From NCBI GenBank assembly GCA_001600455.1, contig BCKC01000005.1:2666001-2730000 (forward strand): DNA of 64,000 bases. Reading direction: 5' to 3'. Of the stretch, positions 47,018-57,806 are shown in pieces. Below the pieces are notes generated by a model. That model was not told the DNA's origin and searched no databases. It saw only the letters and a list, made by a program, of their open reading frames with translations. This DNA is from Endocalyx cinctus. Lineage: Eukaryota > Ascomycota > Sordariomycetes > Amphisphaeriales > Apiosporaceae. Position 1 is the stretch's first letter; every line of letters starts with the position of its first letter. The translations under genes were made by a program, and so were the position numbers.

Positions 47018-48401
47018 TTAATGTCTCGAGGTACTGTTCACCTGAGGACGCTCATAGCCGAGGAACTTGAACTCCTCGTACAAAGCCCTTCCTTCGACCT
47101 CCTCGCCCTCAAAGCCGCCGACGATGTTGCCGATGGTGCGAGCATAAATACCTGTTGGGGCGATACCGGTGATAACCTCAGTCGTGATGTTAGCCGAGAA
47201 CAAGGCTCCGTCCTCGAGGCGGAAAACCAAGTCGAGTCCTTCCATGGGGCCGGTCGTGACTTCGGGCGGGTACGTCGAATTCTCGCCCCAAGGTCGAATA
47301 ATCGCGGCGTCGCTTCCGCAGACACTCGCCACAATCTTACCGGATCGGGAAAGGTAGGCAGAGGTGTATTCGTCGCCGTTCAGGTCCAGAGAGTCGAACC
47401 AGACGAGAGAGTAGTCCCCCATACGACCGTGGCCCCAGTACCATGTCGTCGTGCTCTCCATGAAATCGCGATCACCCCAGTTCTTGTCGTGGTAGCCGAT
47501 ACCGTCGGCGTAGGCGAGAGGTTGGCCGCCGATCGATAGGTCGACGGTTGCGCGGGCGTCGGGTACGGCGTTGGCCCACCCCACGTGCGGGCAGATCTCC
47601 TCGCGTTGGTTCAGTTCGTACGGTCCGCACGGGTAGTGTGGGGGGGGCAACCTGATGTAATTTTTATCGTACATTAGCGACCGAAATTTTCTTAGTGTGA
47701 AAGCGAATAAATTAATGAAGACGAAAAGGGAAAAAAAAAGGGAAAACCTTGTACTCCTCGCTCTTGATTTTTAAATAAAAAAGAAAATTTTGCCCAGGTC
47801 AACTTACCGAATCCAAAGTAACAGTACCATTGACCCCAATAATGGGAGAATCGATCGTGATGACGTATTTGCTCAGTCTCTCACCGGTAAAGCTAAAACC
47901 GGAGCCTAGCCACTCGCCGGATACGGTACCTTTGTTGTCGTACTCGACTATAGCGCCGTTGGTAGCGAGCGTGGTGAGGAAGAAACTCGTACCATTTGGG
48001 AAAGTGCCGCTAATCTCGGCTGCGAACGGTCCGCCCTGGTACGGGTTGATAAACCCGTTAGGTCCCGAGTTGTACAGGACGACGACGACGGATGCATCGG
48101 TGCTCTCGGAAAACGAGTCGAAATACCACCTGTGATTGTTTCGGATGATTAGAAACGGGTCGTGAAGAGAGAGAAAAAGAAATGATATATGAGGGTGGCA
48201 CAATACTCACCAATCAAAGGAACTCTCGTTAGCGGCCAACATGGGCGACAGCTTAGGTGCGTCTAACATTCCGCACATAGACGAAGTTTCCATAGTACTG
48301 GTTCCATTGTATAGGAGGGCCGGTGACACTACCGAGCCATAAGTGGTGGGTGCTAGTTTACACAAAGAAGTCGCGAGAGTAGCAGCGATAGAGGAACCCA
48401 T
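47018..48401 (-). CDS. CrtC/AttH lipocalin-fold protein related to fungal Diels-Alderases, with an apparent frameshift
   Basis: The exons are complement(47018..47651, 47808..48129, 48211..48401), about 380 residues. The family joins bacterial hydroxyneurosporene synthase (CrtC) with fungal Diels-Alderases of the CghA/Fsa2 type. Visible marks are FDW-WYFDSFSEST (spanning the first splice), then YHDKNWGDRDF, TTTWYWGHGRMGDYS and SLVWFDSLDLNGDEYT. There is no clear signal peptide, although the start is rather hydrophobic. Exon 2 ends in phase 0 (TLDS before GTAAGT), but exon 3 is open one base out of phase. Reading GTTGCC plus C8 gives a shift, and one C fewer in the run (minus strand of 47640-47647) would restore a natural join into PPHYPCGPYEL. 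This is either an assembly length error in the homopolymer or a real mutation. No polyketide synthase lies in the window. Confidence 0.72.
47640..47647 (-). other. C8 homopolymer at the frame break of the CrtC-like gene
   Basis: Eight C on the gene strand lie five bases inside exon 3. The phase of exon 2 and the frame of exon 3 disagree by one base here, and no alternative donor or acceptor I tried resolves it. Confidence 0.7.
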
Positions 48402-49367
48402 TCTTATTATTCGTATATTATGATTATTTTGATTTCGCTTAAGATGGTTTTAATGATATTAGGCCTAAATGGTATAATTGACGATAATGTTGGGGATGGA
48501 AAGAAGAGAGAAGGGAAGGAGGAATTGTTTTTGTTTTTATAATGTCGATGTCTTTTCTCAAACCCGCTTTCTCTTCCGGAAGATGGATTTCTTATATACA
48601 TTATCGTCGCGTCGACAACGTTATAGCTTGACTTTTTTTTTTCTTATTTGAAGTGATCGTCATAAAGATAATAATAGCTTTGTGGATCTAAGAAGGGCAG
48701 TGCGTAGAATAACCTTGGACCTCTTGACTGAGGCTGAGGAGAGACGACTATTACAACGATATTTTTTCTTTCATATAAAATTACCTTTGAAGCTATAAAC
48801 ATGATTTAAGGCAAACACGTGTCTTGGCTGCAATCTACGAGCCGAGTTGAGCTTCTATGGATGGGTTTCCATTTTATGCAGCCAACGTTGCCAAAAAATA
48901 ACTAACCTAGACGATCCACGCGAGCTGAGTTGACATCCACTGCCCATGTTGGGTCTCGTCTGTTTTTTCTTAGAAGTTTGGCAACGTTGCCCGCATAAAA
49001 TTTCTCCACCGAGATATAGTGCTGAATATATGAATAGGTGAAAATATATGAATACGGCGGAATACGGATACGGCGTAATACGGATGTCGGTAATTCTAAA
49101 TACCTTTAACGTCGTCGGGTGGTTTTCTTGTCCGAAATTAACGTAGATCGATTTCTCAACACATCGAAGCATTATCGGTTTTTTTTTAATCCGTAGGATA
49201 AAAATGGCTGTCTATTGTTTATTCCTTTGCCCTAAGGGAGGAATCTCCAACAAGAAAGAATTACGAAAACCCAAAGAATGACTAGAGGTGAGCTTACAGC
49301 CCACAGAACGTCCTGTAATACATTTTGAACTATGTATTTATACAGAATAGTATGTATTTAAAGGCTT
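48402..49367. other. Spacer upstream of the CrtC-like gene, with inverted-repeat element
   Basis: Holds the promoter side of the CrtC-like gene, the inverted-repeat element at 48872-49000 and a run of tacgg-rich short repeats (49050-49085). No gene is seen. Confidence 0.5.
48872..49000. repeat. 129-base inverted-repeat element (MITE-like)
   Basis: The arms 48872-48895 and 48977-49000 are inverted repeats matching at 22 of 24 positions (arm core ttatgc-gNcaacgttgccaaa). Each arm also contains its own palindrome caacgttg. The 81-base interior carries a further short complementary pair (agacga / tcgtct). No clear target-site duplication is visible. It could be a small non-autonomous element or a structured RNA or regulatory hairpin. 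Confidence 0.5.
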
Positions 49368-49801
49368 TTAAAGATGATTCCGTAGAGGCGTGTAGAAGAC
49401 CCTTCGTAAACTCAGGCATAAGGCAAAATCGGCCATAACTATAAAATATATCCATTTTAGGACGTGGTCGAAACTGAAAGGTCTCTGAGCCTCTTCTTCG
49501 CGTTGCTTCTCCACGATTAACTTAATCATCTCTGCGATAGCTGGGCTATTACCCGCGACAGTGAATAATATCAATTTTTGCGACGGATTCGGACAAAGAA
49601 TTGATCAACTCCGGTAATTCTGGGATTAAATCGACTGACTGTTTAATTTCCCCTGACGGCAGTGGCCGTAGAAGATCAGGAAGACGCATTGGCATTAGTG
49701 CCGACCTGTGCCTGTCCTGTCTGTGTGACGCTGCCACTACTGTGTCCAGAACTGTTGACATCACCTGAAATGGCGAGTTCACGATAATAGTCACTCGACA
49801 T
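49368..49801 (-). pseudogene. Broken gene remnant, three successive frames
   Basis: From an ATG at 49801 the minus strand reads MSSDYYRELAISGDVNSSG... with a serine/glycine/threonine-rich segment (SGSVTQTGQAQVG). It then hits TGA, while a second frame reads LPDLLRPLPSGEIKQSVDL and PELPELINSLSESVAKI before its own stop. A third frame takes over at about 49574 with FTVAGNSPAIAEMIKLIVEK and ends at 49368. The three pieces look like one coding region broken by two small indels, and no splice sites reconcile them. The SGSVTQTG type of segment resembles linkers near the N-terminus of some fungal NLR-like proteins, which is only a guess. Function is not assigned. Confidence 0.4.
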
Positions 49802-51372
49802 CCGCGGTCGTTTATTTGAATGAGGTTTCATACTTAATAGGATTTTAAGTGTGATTATTTAATTAATTAAATCTATTAACATGATCAACGATGATAAGAA
49901 AAAATGCAAGAAGAGGGGAAAAAAGGTAATTAAGGTACAGAGGGAATTGTACGTGAAATGTGCGTGAAAACAGCTGAACCTCCCCCCTACCGATACCCTG
50001 AAGAATGTCGCGTTTGGTACGGTAGGTATCCGACTTCCCATATTGCCACGTCGGTCTGATTTAAAATATCCTAAATCTGCGATGCTTTGAATATTATATA
50101 TTATTTCATATAAAGTATTGTATCTTTATTCAAAAAGGGTATTACGCGCATAGCCGGTGATTATGCTGGTATAATGCTAGTAATGCGAATCATTCGTTAA
50201 AATATGTATTGCATCTACGAGGTCAAGCTCAGATTCTGTAATTCCGTAGTAAGGAATCTCCCTATCTATCAATACGGGTACCATACTGTCGGGTTATTCT
50301 TGGTGATTAATAACGTCTAACTAGGCATAAAAGCTGCAATCCAATTAAGTCATCCTACCTATATGCAGAAGTAACTCCAATTCAGGGTTGTAAAATCAGC
50401 TATTAGGGCTTACATGATGGGTAGTCCTACCTACATCTGCAGTTATTCAAGCTGTTAGATGCACTGCCCGACTCGAGTTGTCTATGAGAGATGGCCTGAC
50501 CCTGATGGTCTAACATGAGATGCATCGGACGTGTTGGCTGTTGGTATAACCCAACAGCTTGGATTTTCAAGAATTAGTTGCGCTCCCCGTTACCTGTTCA
50601 GCCTACTTATACATTTACCCGACCGCCGCTAAAACAGACAGCTTTCATGATATTCTTACCTTCTCCTCCGACTCCCTGCATAACCGCCGCATTGTACTCC
50701 TTGCTCTTTTCGGCGACTGTGAATCCCCCAGCCTGTCTTATACAACGCATGGCGTACTACCCAAATGCTGTTATAGTTTAGGGGTAACCCGGAGCTTACG
50801 TACGATAATATGCAGTCAGATTATTTTGCTTAGAAGAAGGTCCAAATCCAGCCTTGATAGTATATTCTTCTATATATACGTATCTCGTCGGACTATGACC
50901 TAGGGATTTCGCCTCATCGACCCTAATTTAGAGGCATGATCACGCTCAAAAGGCTTACGAAGGACTATAATTCTTTTGGATGAACGATTGGTTATTATGA
51001 TATACGGCGGTATGTAACGACGTAACAAAAATATCGAATTTAAGATTACAAGTGTTTTTTATCAGGTGCGATGCCGCGAAATACGACCAGCTCAGACGAT
51101 GTAGCCTCGACAATCGACCAGACTCTCTGATTTTCAGCATCAAGAGGAGGGCGTGTGGCCACTTATTAATCGAAAGTGTACCTGTTCCTAAGAAGCACCG
51201 CCGATGAAATTTGGAGTATAAAAGACAATCAGGCCTTCTTGGACTTTCCCCCTTTCTTTTCAACGCAAAGCTACCTCTCCAGCTTTATTCTTGACACCAG
51301 TTCTACAGTTCGAGGTTCATTTATCTCTGTTTCCATTACTTTCATCTGTAAAGTGAGAATATATAAACGAAA
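49802..51372. other. Intergenic region upstream of the glycoside hydrolase gene
   Basis: 1.57 kb with no supported gene. Open frames at 50559-50903 start from TTG and have no recognisable content. The last 150 bases (tttccccctttcttttcaacg...) look like the promoter and leader of the gene at 51373. Confidence 0.55.
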
Positions 51373-52605
51373 ATGAAGACAACACTCTACTCAGTGGCAG
51401 TAGCCGTTTCTCTCGCCCTCAAGGGTCGAGCTTCGCCGACTCCAGAACTCGCCGGCCGAGCGAGCGACCTCCCGCAGGTACCCAAGGGGTGTATGACCTC
51501 CTACAACGGCATCGGTTGGGGCTGGCTCCCGGACGACGCGACCAACGGCGCCGTCAGTATGAAGGTACTTCACGCGGACACCGGAAAGCCGGGGTGCTTT
51601 TTCGGAGATTACTCGCATATCCAGAGCTCTTCGTACGATGGCTCGGATATAACGGGGTATGCGCAGTTTCTTTAGATTCCCCCCTTTGTTTCTGGGGAGA
51701 TCCCGAGTCAAAGTCTTGCTAACGCCTCTCTTCTTCTTCGAATAGAAAAGCCAGCGTGACAGATGGTGCGATCATGGTTCCGTCGAGTATGTAACGACAG
51801 CTCTCAGATGTTTCAATAATCAATATCCATCCTCCCCCCTTTTTCTTTTAATCAGTGTGAAATGCTTACTGCTTACTCTCTCGACCAACGCAGTCATGCC
51901 CACTGGCGTAACCTGGAGTCAAGTGGATGCCAACCTCGCCAACAAGATCGGCGACACGGTCCGCGCCTTCACGGATAAGGGTATACCGGTATATCTGCGG
52001 TTCGCGCACGAAGTGAACTGCTACGGGAAGCCCATGTGCTCCACGTCCTCGTCCACGCCCACCTACCCCGGCGGGGAAGACTACGACGGGTTTAAGAAGG
52101 CGTGGGCGAATGTCGCATCCGTGTGTCGCTCCATTAGCGGCTGCTACATGTACTTCTCGCCTAACCTCAACGGCGACGACGACATCAAGAACTGGCTCCC
52201 TCCCACCGAGGATATCGACATCTACGGTATCGACCACTACGTCAACACCGACAATTATGCTAACTCCTGGGCAAGCCATTTTGGATCCTTCTACGATGAG
52301 TACGTCAAGCCCTACGGGAAACCTTTCCTGATCGGTGAGACGGCTTGTGGGGGGTGCAGCGAGACGCAGAAGTTGGCTTGGGTTAAGACCCTAACCATGA
52401 GTGACTTTTCTAACTACCCTCTTTATAAAGGTGTTATGTGGTTTGAGTGAGTTTCATGCTTCTTGTATTTTTTCTTTTCAACTATTCCCTCTCTTGACTT
52501 TGCTAAATTAAAATTTCTTTTAGGTACAATAAGGAATCCAACTTCTATGTCGTTTACAACCACAACAAGGCGGAGATTGACCAGTTTGATACAAACTTTG
52601 CGTAG
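51373..52605 (+). CDS. Secreted GH-A clan glycoside hydrolase (GH26-like)
   Basis: The model is join(51373..51656, 51746..51786, 51894..52446, 52524..52605), 319 residues, with four exons including a 41-base micro-exon and consistent phases. A signal peptide (MKTTLYSVAVAVSLALKGRA) starts the protein. The TIM-barrel marks are a strand-4-like YLRFAHEVN with the candidate acid/base glutamate and a late strand FLIGETACGG with the candidate nucleophile glutamate. IYGIDHYVN lies between them. This spacing resembles mannanase/glucanase clan GH-A, nearest to GH26-type proteins. Several cysteines (GCMTSYNG, CYGKPMC, VCRSISGC) fit an extracellular, disulfide-bonded enzyme. A role in digesting plant or fungal wall polysaccharide is inferred, and the substrate is unknown. 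Confidence 0.82.
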
Positions 52606-53251
52606 ATAAATAATAGCCCCGACTTTCTTCATGTTATTGAAAATTAGGAAAGGAACTACAGTTTATGGCGCGAAGTTGTATTTACATTAGGTACATAATA
52701 TATACTAGGTATATGCGAAAAAGTTACTGGGTAATTTATAATCGCTTTGCCCGAAATGTGGGCTCACGCGAGCTGAACACTTTCCCATGTCCTATGAGTT
52801 GTTGCGTAAACTCCCTTAAGGCCGTCGCCTACGTAAGTAAATAGGTACTTTAGAAGTTAAGAAAACCAGTTCTGCCAGTGAAGAAAACCAAGAACTTACT
52901 GTCACTTACATAATACCCACTTAGCCACTTGAGCCAACTAGAGATTCGCTCACGATTAAATTCGATGATTATTTTTGGAACCAACATCTTTACCATCCTT
53001 GTTTTACTCCGAAGATAAGCAAACACCAAGGTATCCGGTTGGTTGGACTGGAGAGGTTTCTTATGATATGAACCACACACCTATAAATAATGGCTTTCCC
53101 CCCTCTCCGCATGATGTAAAGATAATTGTTTTATTAAAACTAAGATACCAGCAGCAGTGCATCGTCTAATCTTGATATATAATCTTGTAGAAGATTCATA
53201 CTTTTTCTCTCTCTTTGCTTTCTTTTCTACATTGTGCCCACTCTTTTCATC
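52606..53251. other. Spacer between the glycoside hydrolase and sulfotransferase genes
   Basis: 646 A/T-rich bases with no gene. The final 60 bases are pyrimidine-rich (ctttttctctctctttgc), fitting the promoter and leader of the next gene. Confidence 0.55.
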
Positions 53252-54076
53252 ATGAGCAAATCCCAGGCAGTAGTGACTACTAATAGTAGTCACGACTTGA
53301 AAATCATCAACGCCGCCCTTTTCCGCATGGGCACCAAGTCGATGGCCCAAGCATACATGATCTTGGGCTATAAAACCCACCACGGGCTACTGGAAGACGT
53401 ATTCGACACCCCGTGGGCCGAGATCGAGAAAGCCGCCGAGGCGACCTGGCCCACCGTCCCCGGCGCCGTCGCGCGACCGCCGTACAAGCGGGAAGACTGG
53501 GCCGCGCTGTGGGGCGGGTACGAGGCCGTGACGGACATCGCGTGCCCGTTCACCATCGAGCTCATCAAAGCCTTCCCGGAGGCCAAGGTAGTCGTCGCGC
53601 AGAGGGATTTCGAGAGCTGGTGGACTAGCTTCCGGACCCAGGTCCGCGACACGGTCATGAAGGAGCCCCTATCCAGCGTCCTCGGCTTCCTGACCTCCTC
53701 CGTCATCGGCGTCCGCCCCGTCCACGGGATGAAGAAGGCCCTATGCGGCTTCTTCGGCGTTCGGAGCAGGTTGGAGCTCGATAAGGAGCGCGCTAAAAAG
53801 GCTTACGACGAGTATTTTCGCCAGGTCAGGGAGCTCGTTCCCCCCGAGAGGAGGCTCGAATATAAGCTGGGGATGGGCTGGGAGCCGCTGTGCGATTTCC
53901 TGGGCGTCGAGATGCCGGACGTGCCGTTTCCGAGGGCGAATGATAGAGCGGTGCATCAGAAAGAAGTCGTGTGGAGGTACTACAGGGTGTTTTCTTCTGC
54001 TATGAAACATTCGGGTCCTTGGATCCTGGGGGCAGCGTTGGTGGTGGCTGGAGGTTGGAGATATTTGAAGGTCTGA
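53252..54076 (+). CDS. Fungal sulfotransferase-like P-loop protein with C-terminal membrane anchor
   Basis: Intronless, 274 residues from ATG 53252. The N-terminus has KIINAALFRMGTKSMAQAY, the place of the 5'-phosphosulfate (PAPS-binding) loop in the Sulfotransfer_4 family, where the usual form is RTGTxS. GYKTHHGL follows. The second conserved region is ELIKAFPEAKVVVAQRDFESWWTS, equivalent to the 3'-phosphate-binding strand and helix, and a late GMGWEPLCDFLGVEMPDVPFPRAND matches the family ending. A hydrophobic tail (WILGAALVVAGGWRYL) could anchor it in a membrane. These proteins are often misnamed as epimerases. The reaction and acceptor are unknown. The coding DNA is strongly GC-rich between A/T-rich spacers. 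Confidence 0.85.
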   Translation: MSKSQAVVTTNSSHDLKIINAALFRMGTKSMAQAYMILGYKTHHGLLEDVFDTPWAEIEKAAEATWPTVPGAVARPPYKREDWAALWGGYEAVTDIACPFTIELIKAFPEAKVVVAQRDFESWWTSFRTQVRDTVMKEPLSSVLGFLTSSVIGVRPVHGMKKALCGFFGVRSRLELDKERAKKAYDEYFRQVRELVPPERRLEYKLGMGWEPLCDFLGVEMPDVPFPRANDRAVHQKEVVWRYYRVFSSAMKHSGPWILGAALVVAGGWRYLKV

Positions 54077-54146
54077 TTAATTAACTGAAGACATAAGAAT
54101 ATACTAATAATATGTCACTTACTTGCCCTAATCTAGTGCCGTATAG

Positions 54147-54167
54147 TTTTTTTTTTTTTTTTTTTTT
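54147..54167 (+). repeat. T21 homopolymer
   Basis: Twenty-one consecutive T about 70 bases after the sulfotransferase-like stop codon. Confidence 0.9.
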
Positions 54168-54368
54168 GATATCTATTTATTAGCTTGTGGACCTCTCTTT
54201 TGCCTCTTCTAGTGTAATGATCAGTAAATATCTGTAAGTTTCCTTACGATATAATTAGGGACATTCATACATTCATCCAGGTGTAACAGAATGAGGGTAC
54301 GTTGGAGTGTAGGACAGCGTAGTTACGTAGACGGAGCTTAGCAGTGAAATAGAAATGTAGTTTAAGTG

Positions 54369-54471
54369 TCACGGAAGCTGTACTGGGAGCTTACCATTCG
54401 AAAAATAACTGGTATAATTCTTCTAATAATAAGGTTGAGGAAGGAAGGGAAGTAAGTAAGTGAGTGGGAAG
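54369..54471 (+). repeat. Dispersed repeat, copy A
   Basis: About 103 bases align with 59846-59951 on the same strand at roughly 85% identity by eye. Both share tgggagc-tacca-tcgaaaaata and ataattcttctaataataag, and both end in aagtaagt repeats. The similarity does not extend on either side. A further aagtaagtatgc follows the copy. Confidence 0.75.
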
Positions 54472-54506
54472 GTATACCTTAAGTAAGTATGCATCCCACT
54501 CATTAC

Positions 54507-55596
54507 CTAACTATCCATATGGACATCCATGGATATTACCTTATAGGTGGTGCTCAGCCATGTCCATGAGCTCGATCTATCTAGGCAACAACCTGACAAC
54601 TCTACCCTCTCTGTGAAGCACGAACCAAAGAAGGTGCCAGCTTTAAACCTTGGTTCCCCTGGTAAATGCGAAGGTCCCAATCCCCATCTACAAGCTCTAA
54701 AAGATTCGTAATCGGAAATAGTTTCGATCATCTTTTCGCCGACAGAGTGGACACTGTCTCTTTCGTCTGCAGATTGATTGCTGCTCTTCTCGCTCTGTTC
54801 GATCTCAATAGTAACATCCTCATTTAAGCTTTCGTTTGAAATTTGTTGAATTGCAGTTGGAGACCTGGCTGCTCGGATGGCCTGTCTCAAATGAGATCTT
54901 TCTGCATTCATATATATCCTCGAATTTAAAATAATGGCATCGAAGTCGAACACGATACTTATATTAGTAGTGTCCTCTGAGATGAAACTAGCTGTATCGT
55001 CTAAGGCTTCCAGAGATGACGAACAATCTCTAGCAAGTCTAAGGATAGACTGGCTCTCATCTCGATGGATGATCTCTTGCTGTTGATTCCAGGTTTGGCT
55101 TTATATATGTTAAAAAAAGGAAAAAAAAAAGAAAGAAAGAAAAACAGATTTCGATTTGCGATCGAGTATCTTACCATTGTACTGTTTGCAACAGAAGGTT
55201 CAACGCATTTACCTGACGGTCGAGAAGCTCAGAAAAGCCGTTCATTTCTCTCTCGTTCCGAAGAAAGGCGAACCTATCCACTGAATTCATCGAATGGGAA
55301 CGATCGAGATAACTCTGCAGGGCATGCATCAACGGATCAAAGGCGTCGAGAGAGTGATCGATCTGCGAGCATAGTTGCTGGTACCTAGGATCTCTGCTAT
55401 GTTCTGGTTTGTTCCAAGTTGACAGCTGGCTAAGTGCGGCTTGGATCATATATAGCTGTCCAACCATGGTAGAAACGACTATTGGCGCATTGTAGAAACT
55501 TTCCTTGAGAGATCTCAGTCTTACTATGCACGTCAAAATGACATCGGCCAGTGAAACGACCGCGCCCACTGTCTGAAATATGGATATGGGATCCAT
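54507..55596 (-). CDS. Helo-like N-terminal-domain (fungal STAND/NLR N-domain) protein, stand-alone
   Basis: The model is complement(join(54507..55098, 55175..55596)), 337 residues, with one 76-base phase-2 intron. The start MDPISIFQTVGAVVSLADVIL and the following VSTMVGQLYMIQAALSQL are typical of the Helo-like-N/'fungal N' helical domain found at the front of ankyrin or NACHT proteins in heterokaryon-incompatibility-type systems. The splice gives VNALNLLLQTVQ-CQTWNQQQEIIHRD, followed by SQSILRLARDCSSSLEAL and FDFDAIILNSRIYMNAERSHLRQAI. The C-terminal 100 residues are serine-rich and disordered. There is no NACHT or ankyrin part: the frame stops at 54507. It may be a short independent regulator or a truncated receptor. 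Confidence 0.72.
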
Positions 55597-56202
55597 GAAA
55601 AGAATGGCTTGGAGCCGTTTTAGAAGTTTGAAGAATCAATAACAGAAATTTAGAACCTGAAGATAACTAGCATATAAATAAGGAAGCGAGAAAGCTGGAT
55701 TCAAGTCTGCCTTGGAGGCGCAGCTCGACCGCGCCCATCACCATTTCACCAATAAGAATTAGCTCATTCTGGATGAAGGTGCTCTTGCAGCTTAAGGAAC
55801 GCCCCGATTCTATGCATGGTGAACTCAAAGGGCAAAAAGGAGAGTGTAAGCGGGGTAAGTAGAGTGATGCTCCCGGAGTTTTCATAAAGGCAACGACACT
55901 TCTTACCTTAATACCCCTCATCAAAGCTGATCGAAGGCTTTCATGATCCAGAAGAAAATACAATAATATAGACTCAGCGAAAATATTTTCGCTATTATTT
56001 TATTTCAAATCGCAATGCAAGATCAAATTGGCACGACTTGATTTACCCAAGGATGCCTTCCACTTTTATGAGAGACCGAGAAATCCACGATACCAGAATT
56101 AAAATTTGGGAGTACGCATTAAGTACCTCATTTGAATGACCGCCTTAATGATGATTCGTTTAATTATTGACCGTCTGTTATAAACAAATGGTTTACACCT
56201 CG
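55597..56202. other. Spacer between the Helo-like and MDR oxidoreductase genes
   Basis: 606 bases between the start of one minus-strand gene and the end of the next. The frame at 55667-55963 has no supporting features. No gene is called. Confidence 0.55.
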
Positions 56203-57806
56203 TCACTGATGCAGTCTGTTGACCTCCAATAGGAGCTTCCCCGTATTGCCACCCTCAAAGAGCAGCTGGATAGCGTTCTCTACCTCTTTTAGGCCCCCAC
56301 GGACAATGTATTCCTTGGCTTTCAGTTTACCTTCGGTTAGCCACCGACCTAATTTTTCCCTCGCCTGGGCTTTCTCTGATACGTAGTCAAAGACGATGAA
56401 TCCTTGCATCGTAATTCGCTGTGACGCGATAAATTTCAGGTTCCGCATACGGGGTGCTTCCGCGCCCGGGTGCTCGCTGATAGCGCCGCAGATCACAAAA
56501 CGGCTAAACTTCGCAGCTCGAGCGAGCACCAGGTCAACTAAAAAAAGAATTCCGCGTGAGATTCTCATTTAAAGATATTCAAGGGAAGCGAAGAAGCCCA
56601 TAGCCTGAAACTATTATATCCTGACGTTAGAGGATGAAATAATCACTCACGTATCTTCCCACCGACATTGTCCCAGTATATGTCAATGTAGTCCGGGGTT
56701 GCGACGGCAAGATCATTTTCGAAGGAGGGAGATTTGTAGTTGAGCGCTACGTCGAAACCGATTTCTTCCTGTAGCATCTTACACTTTTGGTCGCTCCCGG
56801 TGATTCCAACGACCCGCGCACCGTGTATTTTGGCGATCTGTCCTGCGCATATGCCGGTACCACCCGCGGCGGCCGATACCACGACGGTCTCACGAGGCTT
56901 GGGACGAGCAATCTTTATCATCCCGAAGTACGCCGTGAGGCCTGTTCCACCTAAACGAAAGAATAACAGCTATGTCAGATAATTTCAGACTCATAGATTC
57001 ACTCCTAGGACATGAACGTATAATTAATAGGTAATTATAAAACTCAGACTTTGGATCGGGCTGCAGAGGGGTTAGGGACGAAAGGAGACACACCTAATAC
57101 ACCCATCGCGTCTGTATGTTTTGCGCCCTCTGGGATGGTCACCATGTCGAGGTCCGTCTCGGGGACGATGCAGATATCAGTCCAGCCGGTAGGTGCGCAA
57201 ACCAAGTCCCCGACCTGCGCATTTGGCGTTCTGCTAGCGAGGACGCGGGCAAGAGCATACCCTCTCACTATTATACCGACGGGGAAATTTAACAAATTCC
57301 GAATGTTAGCCTAGTAAATCCACCGACACCGGAATTTTCAGGAGGATATAATTAATGCACTCACTGAGGGCGCCAACTTGCACAGGTGGTCCATACGATC
57401 GCTCGGCTATTCAGAAATGAAAATTCGATTAGTGTTGTTTAAGAGTATTCTTGATCAATAGTTGGAAGCTTGCATGATGAAGTTATATGTAATTAGGTAT
57501 CAAGGAATGTAGCAGCGATGGAGCTTTCACTGACAGTAAGGTAGTACTACAGGAAGCAAGGGGGAAGAGGCAAGGGGGTGGGAGCGGGGGCATGCGTTAG
57601 GATTTACCACTGACTTGTCTTCTAACTGCTGGATCAATGGATAGGTACAGTGTTTGGAGGAGGGTCTCGCCATCTTTCAGATGATTAGCAGTAGGTGCAT
57701 CCTCAACTCGAACTTCGAATGTCTCTCCGGGAACTATATTTCCTTCAGGTCGCTTGGCGAGATGGTAAGATAATTTCTGCGAGGACATTTCTACTAATTG
57801 GCACAT
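56203..57806 (-). CDS. MDR-family NADP-dependent oxidoreductase (prostaglandin/LTB4 reductase-like)
   Basis: The model is complement(join(56203..56537, 56651..56950, 57094..57267, 57365..57406, 57608..57806)), 349 residues, with five exons including a 42-base micro-exon. All phases close. The fold is the zinc-free medium-chain dehydrogenase/reductase type (ADH_N_2 plus ADH_zinc_N). Marks are LYLSIDPAVRRQ, the splice-spanning RSYGPPVQVGAL-MRGYALARV, VGDLVCAPTGWTD, GVLGGTGLTAYFGM, the Rossmann loop VSAAAGGTGICAGQIAK and IDIYWDNVGGKILD. These match NADP-dependent alkenal/one oxidoreductases of the PTGR1/CurA group, which reduce activated C=C bonds. No catalytic zinc cysteines are present, as in the family. 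The true start could be the second ATG, six codons on. Confidence 0.92.

Larger units (their letters stand above)
54077..54506. other. Spacer holding repeat copy A
   Basis: 430 bases with a T21 run (54147-54167) and the first copy of a duplicated intergenic segment. No gene is seen. Confidence 0.6.

Noticed and set aside
50559..50903. 114-codon plus-strand frame
   Set aside because: Begins at TTG, contains no family marks and lies in A/T-rich spacer.
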